From positions 1-55,561 of the forward strand of contig JAUMVD010000007.1 of the NCBI GenBank assembly GCA_030530285.1: DNA of 55,561 nt, given 5' to 3'. This DNA is from Bacillota bacterium. Lineage in GTDB: Bacteria; Bacillota; Clostridia; Peptostreptococcales; Anaerovoracaceae. The translations under genes were made by a program, and so were the position numbers. The notes under the pieces were generated by a model. It was not told the origin of the DNA. It searched no databases and worked only from the letters and a program-made list of their open reading frames with translations. Shown here piece after piece: positions 12,601-19,356 of this stretch; the first letter of the stretch is position 1; every line of letters starts with the position of its first letter.

Positions 12601-14947
12601 GCTCAACTCTGTTGTCTGCGCCATAGGCCGGATCTGATCCAAACCGATCGAATCCTAAAATGGGAACAAAGTCTTCTTCCTTGGTGGAATTGACGTTGCC
12701 ATCTGCAGAAATGGTGACGTGCTGATGCTCTTCGAAATTCTTTCCATTATAGTTGATCGGGCCGTTTCCATCTACTGTTTCTGTATAGTAGTACATGTGG
12801 ATCATCGTGCCCGTGCCATACTGCTTCGCAACAAACGTCGTGTTCTCTGCCGGCATTGTTTCCAGTGACGGCACGTCTCCGTCAGTAAAGACATCACTAT
12901 CCTGCGGTTCCCAGACATAGCCTGGATATCCCGGGATCGGGAAGTTGGATGATATGTCCTGACCGTAAAGAGCAGTAATGGTTTTTACGGTCTCGTTAGT
13001 TTGATGATAGTAATTACCGTTTCCGTCATCCGAATATCTGTACCATCTGTTATTATATTCGAAAACCCATCTGCCGCCGGATCTGGTCAGCTTTACATAA
13101 CCCCAATCATTCACATATCCATACAGATTTTGATCATAATTGCTTGGGCTGTTGACTCGTTGGTAAGATAAAGCATTGAATGTCAACGTATACTCCGTAC
13201 GATCATAATAAACGTTCACGACCGAGTTGCCCTCTGGCGCAATCGTTACGTTCTGATCAATCCCGTCCTTTTTCAGATGGAATCCTTCATACTGCTTATT
13301 CTGTCCGTTTATTCTCGCGTATGCGTTATCTCCCGTTCCCTGCTGCGTAACGGTATTGATTGTCGTGTTAACGTTTCCGCTCAGAGGTATGGTTTCTTCG
13401 AAGTCGTATCCGTTACCTGCGAGATTCTGCTTCCAGATGATAACGGAATAATTAGCCGTTCTCTGCGGGATCCAGCTGGCAAAAATCTCAGTTCTGTCAG
13501 AGATAGTGCGGCCGAAACTGAACTCGCCTGTTGTCACGTCAGGATCTTCTGCGTGCGCGTCAGCATGCTCCTTCGTGTCGTACCAGCCGCCGAAGGTGTA
13601 GCCATTTCTTGTCATTGCGAGAGAAGGTTCCTGTGTATTCTTTCCGGCCTCCACGAACTGAGGCGCATTGTAAGTGGCGCCTTTGCCGTTTTCGTTGAAT
13701 ACGAGCCAATGACCTGCAGGAGTGTTTACTGAGAACGTAACATCTCCTTTGACGTTGATCGTCTGACCGAATTCGTATAACGCTCCCTCGGTGAATCCCT
13801 CGATGTTGTTTCCGCCGGTCTTGACATTCCATCCGGCGAAGTTGTGTTCATCATCCTTAGGAGTATAGTTCATATCTATGGTGTAGCTCTGATACTCTGC
13901 TGAGTCGTCCGCTCTTCCCGTGACGTTCTTTACACCAAGGGATGCGCCGGTGTCGTCCAGATAATTGATCTGATACTGCTTAAACAGCATCGCGTAGTAC
14001 GTAACGGTATCGCCGTCAGTCACACCTTCATTAACCTGTGCTGTAGCAGCTTCTCTTACCTGCGATATGGTTTTCGCGCTGCTGATATCTTCAGAAGTAT
14101 ACCCTGCATTTGTCGTCCATCCTTTGAAGGTGACGCCGCTGGCAACATCGCCGGTGCCCGGATCATGTATAACCTGTTCCATGTTGTCACCCTTCTTGAC
14201 ATACATGGAAGCGATCTCCGTTTCACCGTTCATGAACTTGACCAGAAGTCTGGCGTCGTCGCCTTCATCTACTACAGCGTATATGGAAAATTCATCACTT
14301 TCAAAAGTAGCTTCTTTGTTCTTTGTGCTGACATCAGCTCCGCTGACTCTCTCCGCATCTCCGTTATCGGTAATGTGTACAACGGATGGGTTGTTCAAGT
14401 CGCCGAATTTCTTAGACGCAAAACTGACCGATACCTCTTTCTTAGGTTCGATCTTGTCTCCATCTTTATTGTAGAAGGTGATATCAACAGCCTTAACTAC
14501 CTTACTGTTGTCGATCAGTTCTTCTACCGCATCACTGATTTCGCCGGCGCTTACCGCAACAACCTTGACTGTCGCGCCTTCAGGCAAAGCGCCCTCTGGG
14601 GCGTCGATGCTTACCGTGACTCCGCCTGCCGTCTCAACAAACGAAGTCTCAGGATAAAGTACTTCTTCATCCTCCGGCGGCGCAGTTTCCTCCTCCGGTG
14701 TCACTTCCTCAGGAACTGTCGGTTCCGTATTGCCCTCATCTGAAGGTTCTGTCTGTTCCGGTTTCGTTTCATCCTGCGGTGGATCCGTTGCCTTGGTCTC
14801 GTCAGTCTGCTGTTCATCAGCAGCCGCGAGCTGTGAATCCACGCCGCTTACCGCGAAGGCCGTCAGGTTCTGCGGGCTGAAACTGTATGATGCCAGCATC
14901 GCAAAGGCCATCAGGAAAGCCAAATAACGTCTGAAGCTCTTTTTCAT
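3674..14947 (-). CDS. Giant repetitive surface protein (InlB-type, 19 x 90-residue and MBG-like repeats, 3-TM anchor)
   Basis: The protein has 3757 residues. The ATG at 14947 follows GAGGAG. Order: signal peptide (1-33); acidic E/T/P-rich stretch (about 40-95); a beta domain (about 96-220); several Listeria-Bacteroides (Flg_new) repeats with the GWYxxxxY pattern such as FGGWYDTKE, FEGWYLDEN and FVGWYTDPQ (about 230-1240); 19 tandem units of about 90 residues (about 1243-2965) with core V-T-V-T-I-x-G, Y-D-G, V-T-G-Y, L-Y-T-E-A-D-F-T-F-S-G and D-G-Y-Q; then MBG-like domains with KYGEDDPEL, TYGDSDPTW and VYGDDDPEL alternating with TYDGxPL modules (about 2966-3590); a Pro-Gly linker (about 3594-3621); and three hydrophobic helices (about 3644-3668, 3686-3706, 3718-3739) with a charged tail. 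No LPXTG is present, so the helices probably hold it in the membrane. It is likely a fibrous adhesin. It is transcribed alone from its own promoter. Confidence 0.88.
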   Translation of the reverse strand: MKKSFRRYLAFLMAFAMLASYSFSPQNLTAFAVSGVDSQLAAADEQQTDETKATDPPQDETKPEQTEPSDEGNTEPTVPEEVTPEEETAPPEDEEVLYPETSFVETAGGVTVSIDAPEGALPEGATVKVVAVSAGEISDAVEELIDNSKVVKAVDITFYNKDGDKIEPKKEVSVSFASKKFGDLNNPSVVHITDNGDAERVSGADVSTKNKEATFESDEFSIYAVVDEGDDARLLVKFMNGETEIASMYVKKGDNMEQVIHDPGTGDVASGVTFKGWTTNAGYTSEDISSAKTISQVREAATAQVNEGVTDGDTVTYYAMLFKQYQINYLDDTGASLGVKNVTGRADDSAEYQSYTIDMNYTPKDDEHNFAGWNVKTGGNNIEGFTEGALYEFGQTINVKGDVTFSVNTPAGHWLVFNENGKGATYNAPQFVEAGKNTQEPSLAMTRNGYTFGGWYDTKEHADAHAEDPDVTTGEFSFGRTISDRTEIFASWIPQRTANYSVIIWKQNLAGNGYDFEETIPLSGNVNTTINTVTQQGTGDNAYARINGQNKQYEGFHLKKDGIDQNVTIAPEGNSVVNVYYDRTEYTLTFNALSYQRVNSPSNYDQNLYGYVNDWGYVKLTRSGGRWVFEYNNRWYRYSDDGNGNYYHQTNETVKTITALYGQDISSNFPIPGYPGYVWEPQDSDVFTDGDVPSLETMPAENTTFVAKQYGTGTMIHMYYYTETVDGNGPINYNGKNFEEHQHVTISADGNVNSTKEEDFVPILGFDRFGSDPAYGADNRVELNNGNNYTIKFYYERKHYSINYMDGVYVDGNNNPIEGEANRGQLHTETGISYGADISSYNKGGDNYYEPTYGEYVFEGWYLDENCTQGHECNFDTMPEGGVNVYAKWRLTQYRVFLHPNAGTDPTLDWGSENQDMNFRVSSGGKISTPTGQRTGYEFVGWYTDPQYQHVFNADTVLNNSTVTTEYDKTTHMTDPMDKWGNGATTNADVKRFWITKEFNLYAKWRKTLDGADGIGIIYDANGGSNPPTDRTLYLDSSEATAGAAPTAPEGKEFKYWVIQRYNEETGQYEDTAGPKTVDPGASFSVLQEDARVEEIIDPEHPDITKRYTVQLRAQYSDPEEATPTQISWYKNDGSPAFHKDTTGEGGNPLKINEAVDIQSAQTREGFNFIGWARVDIGNSAADIEAFENNPANFTQNLSAPYLYYNKEGNGSFHLTSTTGKTVTQVAADEETPYQAMFAVWQPKLQVMITGNTGTREYNGAEQNVTGYTVKYKVGDGEWTTTAPEGVSVAIDGQAKASGTDVGTYNMNLTKDMFTVTPGQYAFDAEEDLTVVDGWLKITKKQVNITITGNTDTKTYTGSEQSVTGYEVTIPAGVSITEDDITFTGTAEAKGTDVTIDDNKYPMGLAESQFSVSSEEVAANYDVTFTVTDGWLKITPLDVTVTITGNTDSKPYNGENQSVTGYTAEASSNLYDVEGDDKDFSFSGSDTATRKDVGTTNMGLTADKFTNNNDNFNVTFVIGQDGSMTITPLEVTVKIKGNTDTEVYNGAEQNVTGYEVTEISNPLYTVGDFTFSGNQTAKGTDVGTYPMNLSDTQFTNTNANFDVTFDVTDGSLEITPLEVTVDIAGHIDTKAYDGNPHTVTGYDVTNISSNLYTAADFTFSGEATATRTPKGETPMNLTAGQFTNNNDNFDVTFNVTDGKMIITSAEKVVVTITGNKMEADYNGQPHTATGYTVSISNPLYTEADFAFNGTASATQTNVGTKDMGLKPAMFTNTNENFEDVEFVVVDGSMTINPIDVTVTITGNNDETDYNGASHKVTGYNIKADNDLYNYSTSVTFTPDANVELDENDKPIAKRTDAGTTPMNLAVSQFANTDDNFNVTFVVNDGYQTINKINAVVTIVGANNTADYDGKTHTITGYTATSSNDLYKVTGDNVDFTFSGTAAASREDVGTTNMGLAANQFVNTNPNFETVTFQVTDGYQTIEPIDVTVTIVGDHSSVDYDGNEHGVSGYEVTISNPLYTAADFTFNGTAEATRTDAGKTDMGLSESQFTNTNTNFGTVTFNVTDGYQEIKPINVTVNIKGTQKSENYDGTEHTATGYEVTSISNSLYTEADFTFSGTATASRTDVGKTDMGLTASQFTNTNTNFGTVTFNVTDGYQEIKPIDVTVTIVGKNSSVDYDGNEHSVSGYEVTISNPLYTEADFTFSGTAEAARTDAGKTPMGLDASQFTNTNTNFGTVTFNVTDGYQEIKKIDVTVTIVGNNHTDPYDGKDHTVTGYTATSSNDLYKVTGDNVDFTFSGTASATQKNVGTKEMGLNEDQFTNTNPNFETVTFDITDGYQTITPIDVTVTIVGNNHTDPYDGEEHTVTGYDVTNISSDLYTEADFTFTGEAKASRTTQGTTYMNLSESQFENKNGNFANVTFEITDGYQTITKKGAIVVTITGHQSSVPYDGTEHSVSGYDVEINDSLYTEADFEFTGGTATASQKDAGKDEMGLTSGMFRNTNENFENVVFVVTDGYQEITPISVTVDIKGTQSSVDYDGESHTATGYEVTNISSDLYTEADFSFSGEATATRTDVGKTNMNLTADQFTNNNKNFTNVVFNITDGYQEIKPISVTVTITGKQVSVDYDGEEHTADGYYIHIDNPLYTEADFTFSGTKTVTRTDAGKTNMNLAPEQFTNTNTNFENVTFVVAKDGYVEVKPIDVTVTITGHNSTLPYDGAEHTVTGYDVTNISSDLYTEADFSFSGTATATRQDVGTANMNLTADQFKNNNANFKTVTFNVTDGYQTITPIDITVTIVGNNSTLPYDGTEHSVSGYTAKANNALYDVTKDFTFSGTDSAARTNAGQSDMGLVASQFTNTNENFSDVNFVITDGYQKITPIEVTVTITGHNNTTVYDGQSHTVTGYDASADNALYDVTKDFAFNGTDSATRTDAGQTDMGLTPQQFSNTNGNFTNVTFNVTDGYQEITKATMSVTAIDYDGTYDGKPHSGGATLSVPDGTTVQYSTDGGQTWSDQIPSITDVGEVDYIVKATNPNYEDATDEGTLKVDRKTVTVQAENQAKKYGEDDPELTTVVEGLVGNDTIDFDVSREPGENVGTYTITPAGDETQGNYTIEYKTGTLTISKADAFAVTAIDGSKTYDGTPLNGGITGDVPEGTTISYSTDGGETWSQTPPSITDAGSVTYLVKAENDNYETATDEGTLTIDRAVVTVKADNKDKTYGDSDPTWTAEVTGMVNGESADDLLDFSFEREPGENVGDYEITVSGDETQGNYTVKYEPGTLTINPANMDVDVEGYKGVYDAQSHEPTVTPEVTDGTKIEYSTDGGQTWSEDVPSRTDVGTTEVTVRVTNDNYNPVEKTVTLEVTRAEVVVKAYDNNKVYGDDDPELTAEVTGVIDDFEIQYTVERDPGENVGNYDINPSGEEEQGNYKVTYEKGNFEITKAGTLVITTNDYNGVYDGNDHAANVSVNVKDGTTIEYSTDGGKTWTTEPPTVKNVSDSTTVLVRATNDNYETVTAELTMTVTPKAVTIRTGSASKTYDGKALKKKTATITGLVDGDEAEVTATGSRTKVGSSKNTYDIEWTNADPSNYTITERLGTLRVKPAPTPTPPAPGPGPGPGPGPAPGPTPTVIADNTVPQTVIDDNATPKAPVQSYWALINLICAIITALLSLIMLIRYFGKRREEDEETGETTEIKRKGGVRLASIIPAIGAIIAFILTEDMSDPWTWVDKWTILMVIILAIQVIVAIIAKKKTDDDQEGPEPETAA
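6052..11220 (-). repeat. 19 tandem repeats inside the giant surface-protein gene
   Basis: Nineteen in-frame units of about 270 bases each. Most encode V-T-V-T-I-x-G ... Y-D-G-x-x-H-x-V-x-G-Y ... L-Y-T-E-A-D-F-x-F-x-G-T-A-x-A-x-R-T-D-x-G ... M-x-L-x-x-x-Q-F-x-N-x-N-x-N-F ... D-G-Y-Q-x-I. The first two units, nearest the N-terminus, are the most divergent. Central units are closest to one another: units 8 and 12 share almost identical DNA around 9170-9210 and 8095-8135, which suggests recent duplication or gene conversion. Confidence 0.9.
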
Positions 14948-15070
14948 GTTACTACTCCTCTAAAAAGGGTTTTCCCCTCCCCCTAAAATGATTTTCCTAT
15001 ATATGATGTCCATCTAACTGTGGACAGTGGCTCAACTTTTTTCATTACACATATTATCTACTCATATATA

Positions 15071-15092
15071 TGTGTACGCAAAAGGATACACA
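15071..15092. promoter_or_regulatory. Inverted repeat just downstream of the giant-gene promoter
   Basis: TGTGTA (15071-15076) and TACACA (15087-15092) are perfect 6-base arms 10 bases apart, at the start of the transcript. A second repeat, GTATC-N7-GATAC (15101-15117), overlaps the -10. The placement is operator-like; no regulator can be named. Confidence 0.4.
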
Positions 15093-15097
15093 TGGTT

Positions 15098-15127
15098 ATT
15101 GTATCCCCTTGCGATACTTTAAGTCAA
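15098..15127 (-). promoter_or_regulatory. Promoter of the giant surface-protein gene
   Basis: Minus-strand TTGACT (15122-15127) and TACAAT (15098-15103) are 18 bases apart in an AT-rich gap. The leader would be about 140 bases. A GATAAT about 45 bases downstream could be a second -10. Confidence 0.7.
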
Positions 15128-15209
15128 CAAAAAATAAGCTAAATAAACCTTAATATTTCAATACTTTTCGGTTACTTTCGCTTATCTTTTCAAGAATATT
15201 GGTAACTAG

Positions 15210-15689
15210 TTACTTATGGTACGTTTCGTGCCTTATTATTTTGAAACTTCTGTATATCTGTTCTAACAGAATCACTCTCATCATCTGGTGCGGAAATGTC
15301 ATGGCCGAGAACGACAATTTGAAATCCGCCCGCTCACTTACCGCTTTCGAAAGTCCCAGCGATCCGCCGATCACAAATACGATGGAGCTGTGCCCATCGA
15401 TGCCGAGGGTCTCGATTTTATCTGCCAGCTGCTCCGATGAAAGGCCTTTGCCCTTGATCTCAAGGGTTATGACATAGTCGCCTTTGGAAATCTTGCTCAG
15501 AATCTGTTCCCCTTCGGCGTTCTTTACCGCTTCCTCGTCTGCCGGAGACGGGTTGGCCGCCAGAAGGCTTTCTTTCAACTCAACGATATTCAGCCTGCAG
15601 TATGCGCCCAGACGCTTCGCGTATTCCTTGACGGCATCCTGCCAGTACTTTTCTTTTAATTTCCCTATCGCGATGATCGTTATATTCAT
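15210..15689 (-). CDS. rlmH: 23S rRNA (pseudouridine-1915-N3)-methyltransferase RlmH
   Basis: The protein has 159 residues, the normal family length. RlmH is a SPOUT methyltransferase that uses SAM to methylate pseudouridine 1915 in helix 69 of 23S rRNA on the assembled 70S ribosome. Visible signatures are N-terminal MNITIIAIGKLKEKYW, the SAM-binding knot loop VFVIGGSLGLS (about 105-115), and the very conserved tail LSFSAMTFPHQMMRVILLEQIYR followed in the family by the IIRHETYHK end seen here. It is last in an operon with the YycJ-like gene 4 bases upstream. Its stop codon lies in a perfect 12-base palindrome (15202-15213). Identification is secure. Confidence 0.97.
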   Translation of the reverse strand: MNITIIAIGKLKEKYWQDAVKEYAKRLGAYCRLNIVELKESLLAANPSPADEEAVKNAEGEQILSKISKGDYVITLEIKGKGLSSEQLADKIETLGIDGHSSIVFVIGGSLGLSKAVSERADFKLSFSAMTFPHQMMRVILLEQIYRSFKIIRHETYHK

Positions 15690-15693
15690 CTGC

Positions 15694-16488
15694 TTACACC
15701 TCGTACAGCCTGCTCATCTGATCCCGCAGCACCACGTCAACCTTAAGTTCGCCGCCGATGTAAATGCTGTTTTCCTCCAGTGTGTTTCTGACTGCCAGCA
15801 TGGCCACCTCCGGGGTGTTGTTCTCGCGGCTCATGTGCCCCAGCAACACGCGCCTTCGCTTCGGCCGCTTCTCCACGATCCGGCAAAGGCATTCTCCCGC
15901 GCTGACGTTGGACAAGTGTCCTTCATCCCCCAGGATTCTCTGCTTGAGCGGATACGGGTATCTGCCCATGAGCAGCATTTCTTTCTCATGATTGGCCTCC
16001 AGCACCAGCAAGTCCGCGTCCAGAATCTCCTCCATGATTTCATCGCTGACGAATCCCGCATCGGTCAGGATGCTGATCTGCTTGTCGCCGTGATAAATCG
16101 AGAACCCCACCGGATCCGCCGCATCGTGCGAAATCGGGAACGGTCTGATGAGAAACTCCCCAATATAGAAATCCTCTCCGGTTACGAAATATCTCCTGCG
16201 TTCTTCACTGACGGGTTTATCGATGCACGCCCAGGTGGCTTCGTTCGCGTAAACGAGCAGCCCTGGGATCCTCTTCGCCACCACGTGAAGGCTCTTCACA
16301 TGGTCGATATGCTCATGAGTCACCAGAATAGCGGATACCATCTCTGGGTCGGTGCCGGTCTCCGCCAGCCCCGTCATGATTCGTTTGCCCGATATTCCCG
16401 CATCTATTAAAATCGCCGTTTCATCATCTCTCACCATGTAGCAGTTTCCACTGCTGCCGCTGGCGAAGGAACAAAATTTCACTGTCAT
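15694..16488 (-). CDS. walJ: YycJ/WalJ-type metallo-beta-lactamase-fold hydrolase
   Basis: The protein has 264 residues, starting at MTVKFCSFASGSSGN, where AGGAG lies 7 bases upstream; the frame is open 15 codons further but without a ribosome site. The family is a dinuclear-metal hydrolase with DNase activity reported for YycJ, linked in Bacillus-type genomes to the WalKR cell-wall and division regulon and often found near rlmH, as here. The metal-binding motif THEHIDHVK (HxHxDH) is near residue 55, SHD and a second histidine follow, and VLLGHMSRENN (about 218) supplies a late histidine. There is no signal peptide, so it is cytoplasmic. There is no walRK in this window, so the link to wall regulation comes from family knowledge only. 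Confidence 0.88.
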   Translation of the reverse strand: MTVKFCSFASGSSGNCYMVRDDETAILIDAGISGKRIMTGLAETGTDPEMVSAILVTHEHIDHVKSLHVVAKRIPGLLVYANEATWACIDKPVSEERRRYFVTGEDFYIGEFLIRPFPISHDAADPVGFSIYHGDKQISILTDAGFVSDEIMEEILDADLLVLEANHEKEMLLMGRYPYPLKQRILGDEGHLSNVSAGECLCRIVEKRPKRRRVLLGHMSRENNTPEVAMLAVRNTLEENSIYIGGELKVDVVLRDQMSRLYEV

Positions 16489-16559
16489 TCTGTCTCCTGT
16501 CACTTCTGAACAGATCAAGGGCTCTGGATCCACCCATCCAGAGCCGAAAGTTCACACTG

Positions 16560-17234
16560 TCATTCCGTCTCCCGTCCGTCGCCGTCAATTGGGATCTTGC
16601 TCCCCAGATACTTCGGCTCCGGTTTTATGATCCACTTCACAAAGTCCTTGGCCCTCGCCAGATACTCCCTGTAATTATACTCGCTCCCGTAGTACGCCGA
16701 GTAGACCTCCTTGCCGTCCGCCGGGACGCCCCGCGCCTCGACGCCCATCTTTTTACATCCGTACAGCGCTCTGTACAGGTGATCCTTCTGGCTCACCACC
16801 ACAGCCCTGCTGACACAGAAGATTTCGTCCGCCCGGTAAATCGAGTCATAGGTGCTGAACCCCGCGTGATCCGTGAAGATATCCTCATCCGGCACGCCGC
16901 TGTCGCGGGCATACTCGCGCATGGCCGTGACCTCATCATACTCTACCTGACCGTTATCACCGCTAAGCAAAAGCTTCGGCGCCACCCCCGCGCGATACAG
17001 TTCTATCCCCTTATCCAATCGGGCCTGCAGGGCGTCGCTTGGCGTGCCGTCCGGCTTGACTCCCGCGCCGAGAACCAGGATGCACTCCGGCTCGATGTCG
17101 ATTTCCTCATAATATGAATCCGTTATGTTGAGCATGTCCGTCGCGACCATATAAACATTGATGCCGGCGATGATAATTGCCAGCGTAATGATCAGCGAAC
17201 ACAGCTTGATCAGTCGTTTGAATAATTTCCACAT
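16560..17234 (-). CDS. DUF218/SanA-like membrane-anchored protein
   Basis: The protein has 224 residues from the ATG at 17234 (a GTG two codons earlier is equally open). One N-terminal transmembrane segment (LCSLIITLAIIIAGINVYMV, about 10-30) is followed by a DUF218 domain: CILVLGAGVKPDGTPSDAL, RLDKGIELYRAGVAPKLLLSG, a TYDSIYRA segment and VSQKDHLYRALY. The family includes E. coli SanA (vancomycin resistance at high temperature) and YdcF, linked to envelope integrity; the biochemical reaction is not established. There is no strong ribosome site, and the upstream phosphatase stop is 7 bases away, so translation is probably coupled. SanA-like proteins beside a YycJ-type enzyme fit a cell-envelope theme, but that is inference. 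Confidence 0.82.
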   Translation of the reverse strand: MWKLFKRLIKLCSLIITLAIIIAGINVYMVATDMLNITDSYYEEIDIEPECILVLGAGVKPDGTPSDALQARLDKGIELYRAGVAPKLLLSGDNGQVEYDEVTAMREYARDSGVPDEDIFTDHAGFSTYDSIYRADEIFCVSRAVVVSQKDHLYRALYGCKKMGVEARGVPADGKEVYSAYYGSEYNYREYLARAKDFVKWIIKPEPKYLGSKIPIDGDGRETE

Positions 17235-17241
17235 AGGCACA

Positions 17242-17844
17242 TTATACCCGGCTTTTGTGTAGATTTAACGAAGGCACCGGCGCGGAATACCCGCCCGCTT
17301 CATAGCTCGTCTCGTACACCTCGCAGTTGGCGATGTGCCTTGCCCAGTACTTGCCGTCAGGCTCCGGATCCAGATACTCCAGCGCGCCCTTCATCGCGAT
17401 GGCGTGGGTCGAAATCAGTATGTTTTCTCCCTCGCGGATCTCGTGCTTAAGGCTTTCCAGAAATCCTCCCAGCCTTTGCACCACATGATCCAAAGGCTCC
17501 ATGCCGGCGGGCGCCGGATTGTTTACGAAATCGCTGAAGAACGTGATGATCTCCGGCGGCGGGTCCAAAAGGCTCGTGCCCTCATACGGACCGTAGTCCA
17601 TCTCCAGAAGCCTGTCGTCCGTCTCCAGACTGACGCCTCCCCCTGTGATGATCTTCGCGGTCTGCACGGCTCTGCCCAGCGGGCTTGAGATCACGCGGTC
17701 GATCACGATCCCTGAGGATCTGAACCAGCTCGCGGCCTCCTCCGCCTGTCTGATACCTTCCCCGTTCAGCGGCTCATCGCTTCTCCCCTGAAGCAGCCGC
17801 TCCTTATTCAAGTCTGTCTGTCCGTGCCTGATGATATATATCAT
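17242..17844 (-). CDS. Histidine phosphatase family protein
   Basis: The protein has 200 residues. The phosphoglycerate-mutase-like fold is shown by MIYIIRHGQTDLNKE (RHG with the catalytic His at residue 7), the EMDYGPYEG loop (about 91), and ILISTHAIAMKGAL holding the second catalytic His (about 147). GAGGTG lies 8 bases before the ATG. The substrate cannot be decided from sequence; relatives remove phosphate from small metabolites. It is first in the operon with the DUF218 gene, the YycJ-like gene and rlmH, and has its own extended -10 promoter. A second family member lies in the cobalamin operon at 51.8-52.4 kb, and that one is the better candidate for the cobalamin step. Confidence 0.88.
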   Translation of the reverse strand: MIYIIRHGQTDLNKERLLQGRSDEPLNGEGIRQAEEAASWFRSSGIVIDRVISSPLGRAVQTAKIITGGGVSLETDDRLLEMDYGPYEGTSLLDPPPEIITFFSDFVNNPAPAGMEPLDHVVQRLGGFLESLKHEIREGENILISTHAIAMKGALEYLDPEPDGKYWARHIANCEVYETSYEAGGYSAPVPSLNLHKSRV

Positions 17845-17883
17845 TTATGCTTCACCTCGTTAAAATACCTTATTTGTACCGTT

Positions 17884-17892
17884 ATTATAGCA
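17884..17892 (-). promoter_or_regulatory. Extended -10 promoter of the phosphatase - rlmH operon
   Basis: Minus-strand TGC TATAAT is a perfect extended -10, about 40 bases before the ATG. No good -35 is visible, which is acceptable for extended -10 promoters. It lies in the divergent gap with the MATE gene. Confidence 0.65.
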
Positions 17893-17938
17893 TATTACTA
17901 TCTTTTACGATGCTTTTGGCGGGAGTATACTTTTTACT

Positions 17939-19270
17939 ATGAGGATACAGTTATCAGATCACTTCACATACGGCAGAATCATACGATTCGTCGCCGCTCC
18001 CATAGCGATGATGCTGTTTACCTCCGTTTACGGGATGGTGGACGGACTTTTTGTATCCAATTTCGTGGGAAAGACGCCTTTCGCCGCCATCAATTTGATC
18101 ATGCCGTATCTGGCCACCTTGTCCGCCGTCGGCTACATGTTCGGCACAGGCGGCAGCGCCATTATCGGCAAGACCCTGGGCGAACAACGTCCGGACAAGG
18201 CCAACGAGTATTTCTCGCTGCTGGTTTACTCGTCCATCGTCATCGGATTTATCATCACCGTGCTGGGCATTCTGTTTATGCGGCCGGTGTCCATGTTTTT
18301 TGGCGCCAGAGGAGAGCTGCTGGACTGCTGCATTCTCTACGGCGATGTGACCATGATTTCCATGATTCCGTATATGCTTATGAGCATGTTTGACAGCCTG
18401 TTTATCACCGCCGAAAAACCTAAGCTGGGGTTTTGGGTGACGGTGGCTGCGGGCTGCATGCATATATTGCTGGACGCCATATTTATCGTGGACCTTCACT
18501 GGGGTCTGATGGGCGCCTCGATTGCTACCGTCGTCAGTGAATTTACCGGCGGCTGCATCCCTCTGTTCTATTTCTTCCGCAAGAACGACAGCCTCCTGCA
18601 GATCGGCAAAACCCATTTTTATGGCAGCGTTCTGGTCAAGACCTGCGTCAACGGTCTGTCCGAGATGGCCAGCACCCTTTCGGTGTCCTTTGTGGCCATA
18701 CTGTTTAACTTCCAGCTGATGCGTGTCGCCGGCGAGAATGGCGTCGCCGCCTACGGCGTCGTCATGTACGTCAACTTTATCTATATGGGCGTGTTCTTCG
18801 GATACTCCATGGGCGTCGCTCCGGTGATCAGCTATCATTTCGGCGCCAAAAACCACGCCGAGCTTAAGAACCTCTTTACCAAAAGCATCCGGCTCATGGC
18901 ACTGGCGGGAATCGGACTTGCCGGTATCGCCGCTGCGCTGACCGTGCCGGTGTGCCAAATCTTCGTCGGCTACGATCAGGCGCTCTTTGAGCTGACCAAA
19001 CACGGCTATCTGATCATCGCCTTCAGTTTCATATTTATCGGCTACAACTACTTTGGCTCGTATTTCTTTACCGCGCTGAACAACGGCGTGATCTCCGCGA
19101 TCATCGCGCTGCTGCGAAGCTTCGTCTTCAAATCGGCGGCTGTTCTTATCCTGCCGGTATTCTGGGGTGTCGACGGCATCTGGCTCTCCGCCATCGTCGC
19201 CGAGATCATGGCCATGATCATCGTCACCATCTTCCTGTATCGGTACAAAGACCGCTATCACTATCTGTAA
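17939..19270 (+). CDS. MATE family efflux transporter
   Basis: The protein has 443 residues with about 12 hydrophobic helices, the MATE layout. Typical features are the N-terminal FVAAPIAMMLFTSVYGMVDGLFVSNFVG and the GTGGSAIIGKTLGEQRPDKANEYFS loop. MATE proteins export cationic drugs or metabolites in exchange for Na+ or H+. The substrate is not readable. It is divergent from the phosphatase operon. GGGAG lies 13 bases upstream of the ATG, which is long for a ribosome site. It is the only plus-strand gene in the first 39 kb and ends with no clear terminator of its own, running toward the convergent rpmE terminator. Confidence 0.93.
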   Translation: MRIQLSDHFTYGRIIRFVAAPIAMMLFTSVYGMVDGLFVSNFVGKTPFAAINLIMPYLATLSAVGYMFGTGGSAIIGKTLGEQRPDKANEYFSLLVYSSIVIGFIITVLGILFMRPVSMFFGARGELLDCCILYGDVTMISMIPYMLMSMFDSLFITAEKPKLGFWVTVAAGCMHILLDAIFIVDLHWGLMGASIATVVSEFTGGCIPLFYFFRKNDSLLQIGKTHFYGSVLVKTCVNGLSEMASTLSVSFVAILFNFQLMRVAGENGVAAYGVVMYVNFIYMGVFFGYSMGVAPVISYHFGAKNHAELKNLFTKSIRLMALAGIGLAGIAAALTVPVCQIFVGYDQALFELTKHGYLIIAFSFIFIGYNYFGSYFFTALNNGVISAIIALLRSFVFKSAAVLILPVFWGVDGIWLSAIVAEIMAMIIVTIFLYRYKDRYHYL

Positions 19271-19308
19271 AACGCGCCGTTACTGTACCGTCGGCCAGCC
19301 ACGCGCAT

Positions 19309-19340
19309 AAAAAAAGAGCTGCCACATGAATGTGACAGCC
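19309..19340 (-). terminator. Intrinsic terminator of rpmE
   Basis: Minus-strand GCTGTCACAT and ATGTGGCAGC (10 pairs, one G-U; the innermost pairs probably open as the loop) are followed by CTTTTTTT. It lies 17 bases after the rpmE stop. Confidence 0.87.
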
Positions 19341-19356
19341 CACATGATTCGTTGAA

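Noticed and set aside
15202..15213. A perfect 12-base palindrome GTAACTAGTTAC at the rlmH stop codon
   Set aside because: A single short palindrome in AT-rich DNA is expected by chance, and no partner site or T-run is present.
17954..19261. A 435-codon minus-strand frame rich in His, Asp and Gln
   Set aside because: It is the antisense of the MATE transporter; hydrophobic codons read as His/Asp/Gln on the other strand.
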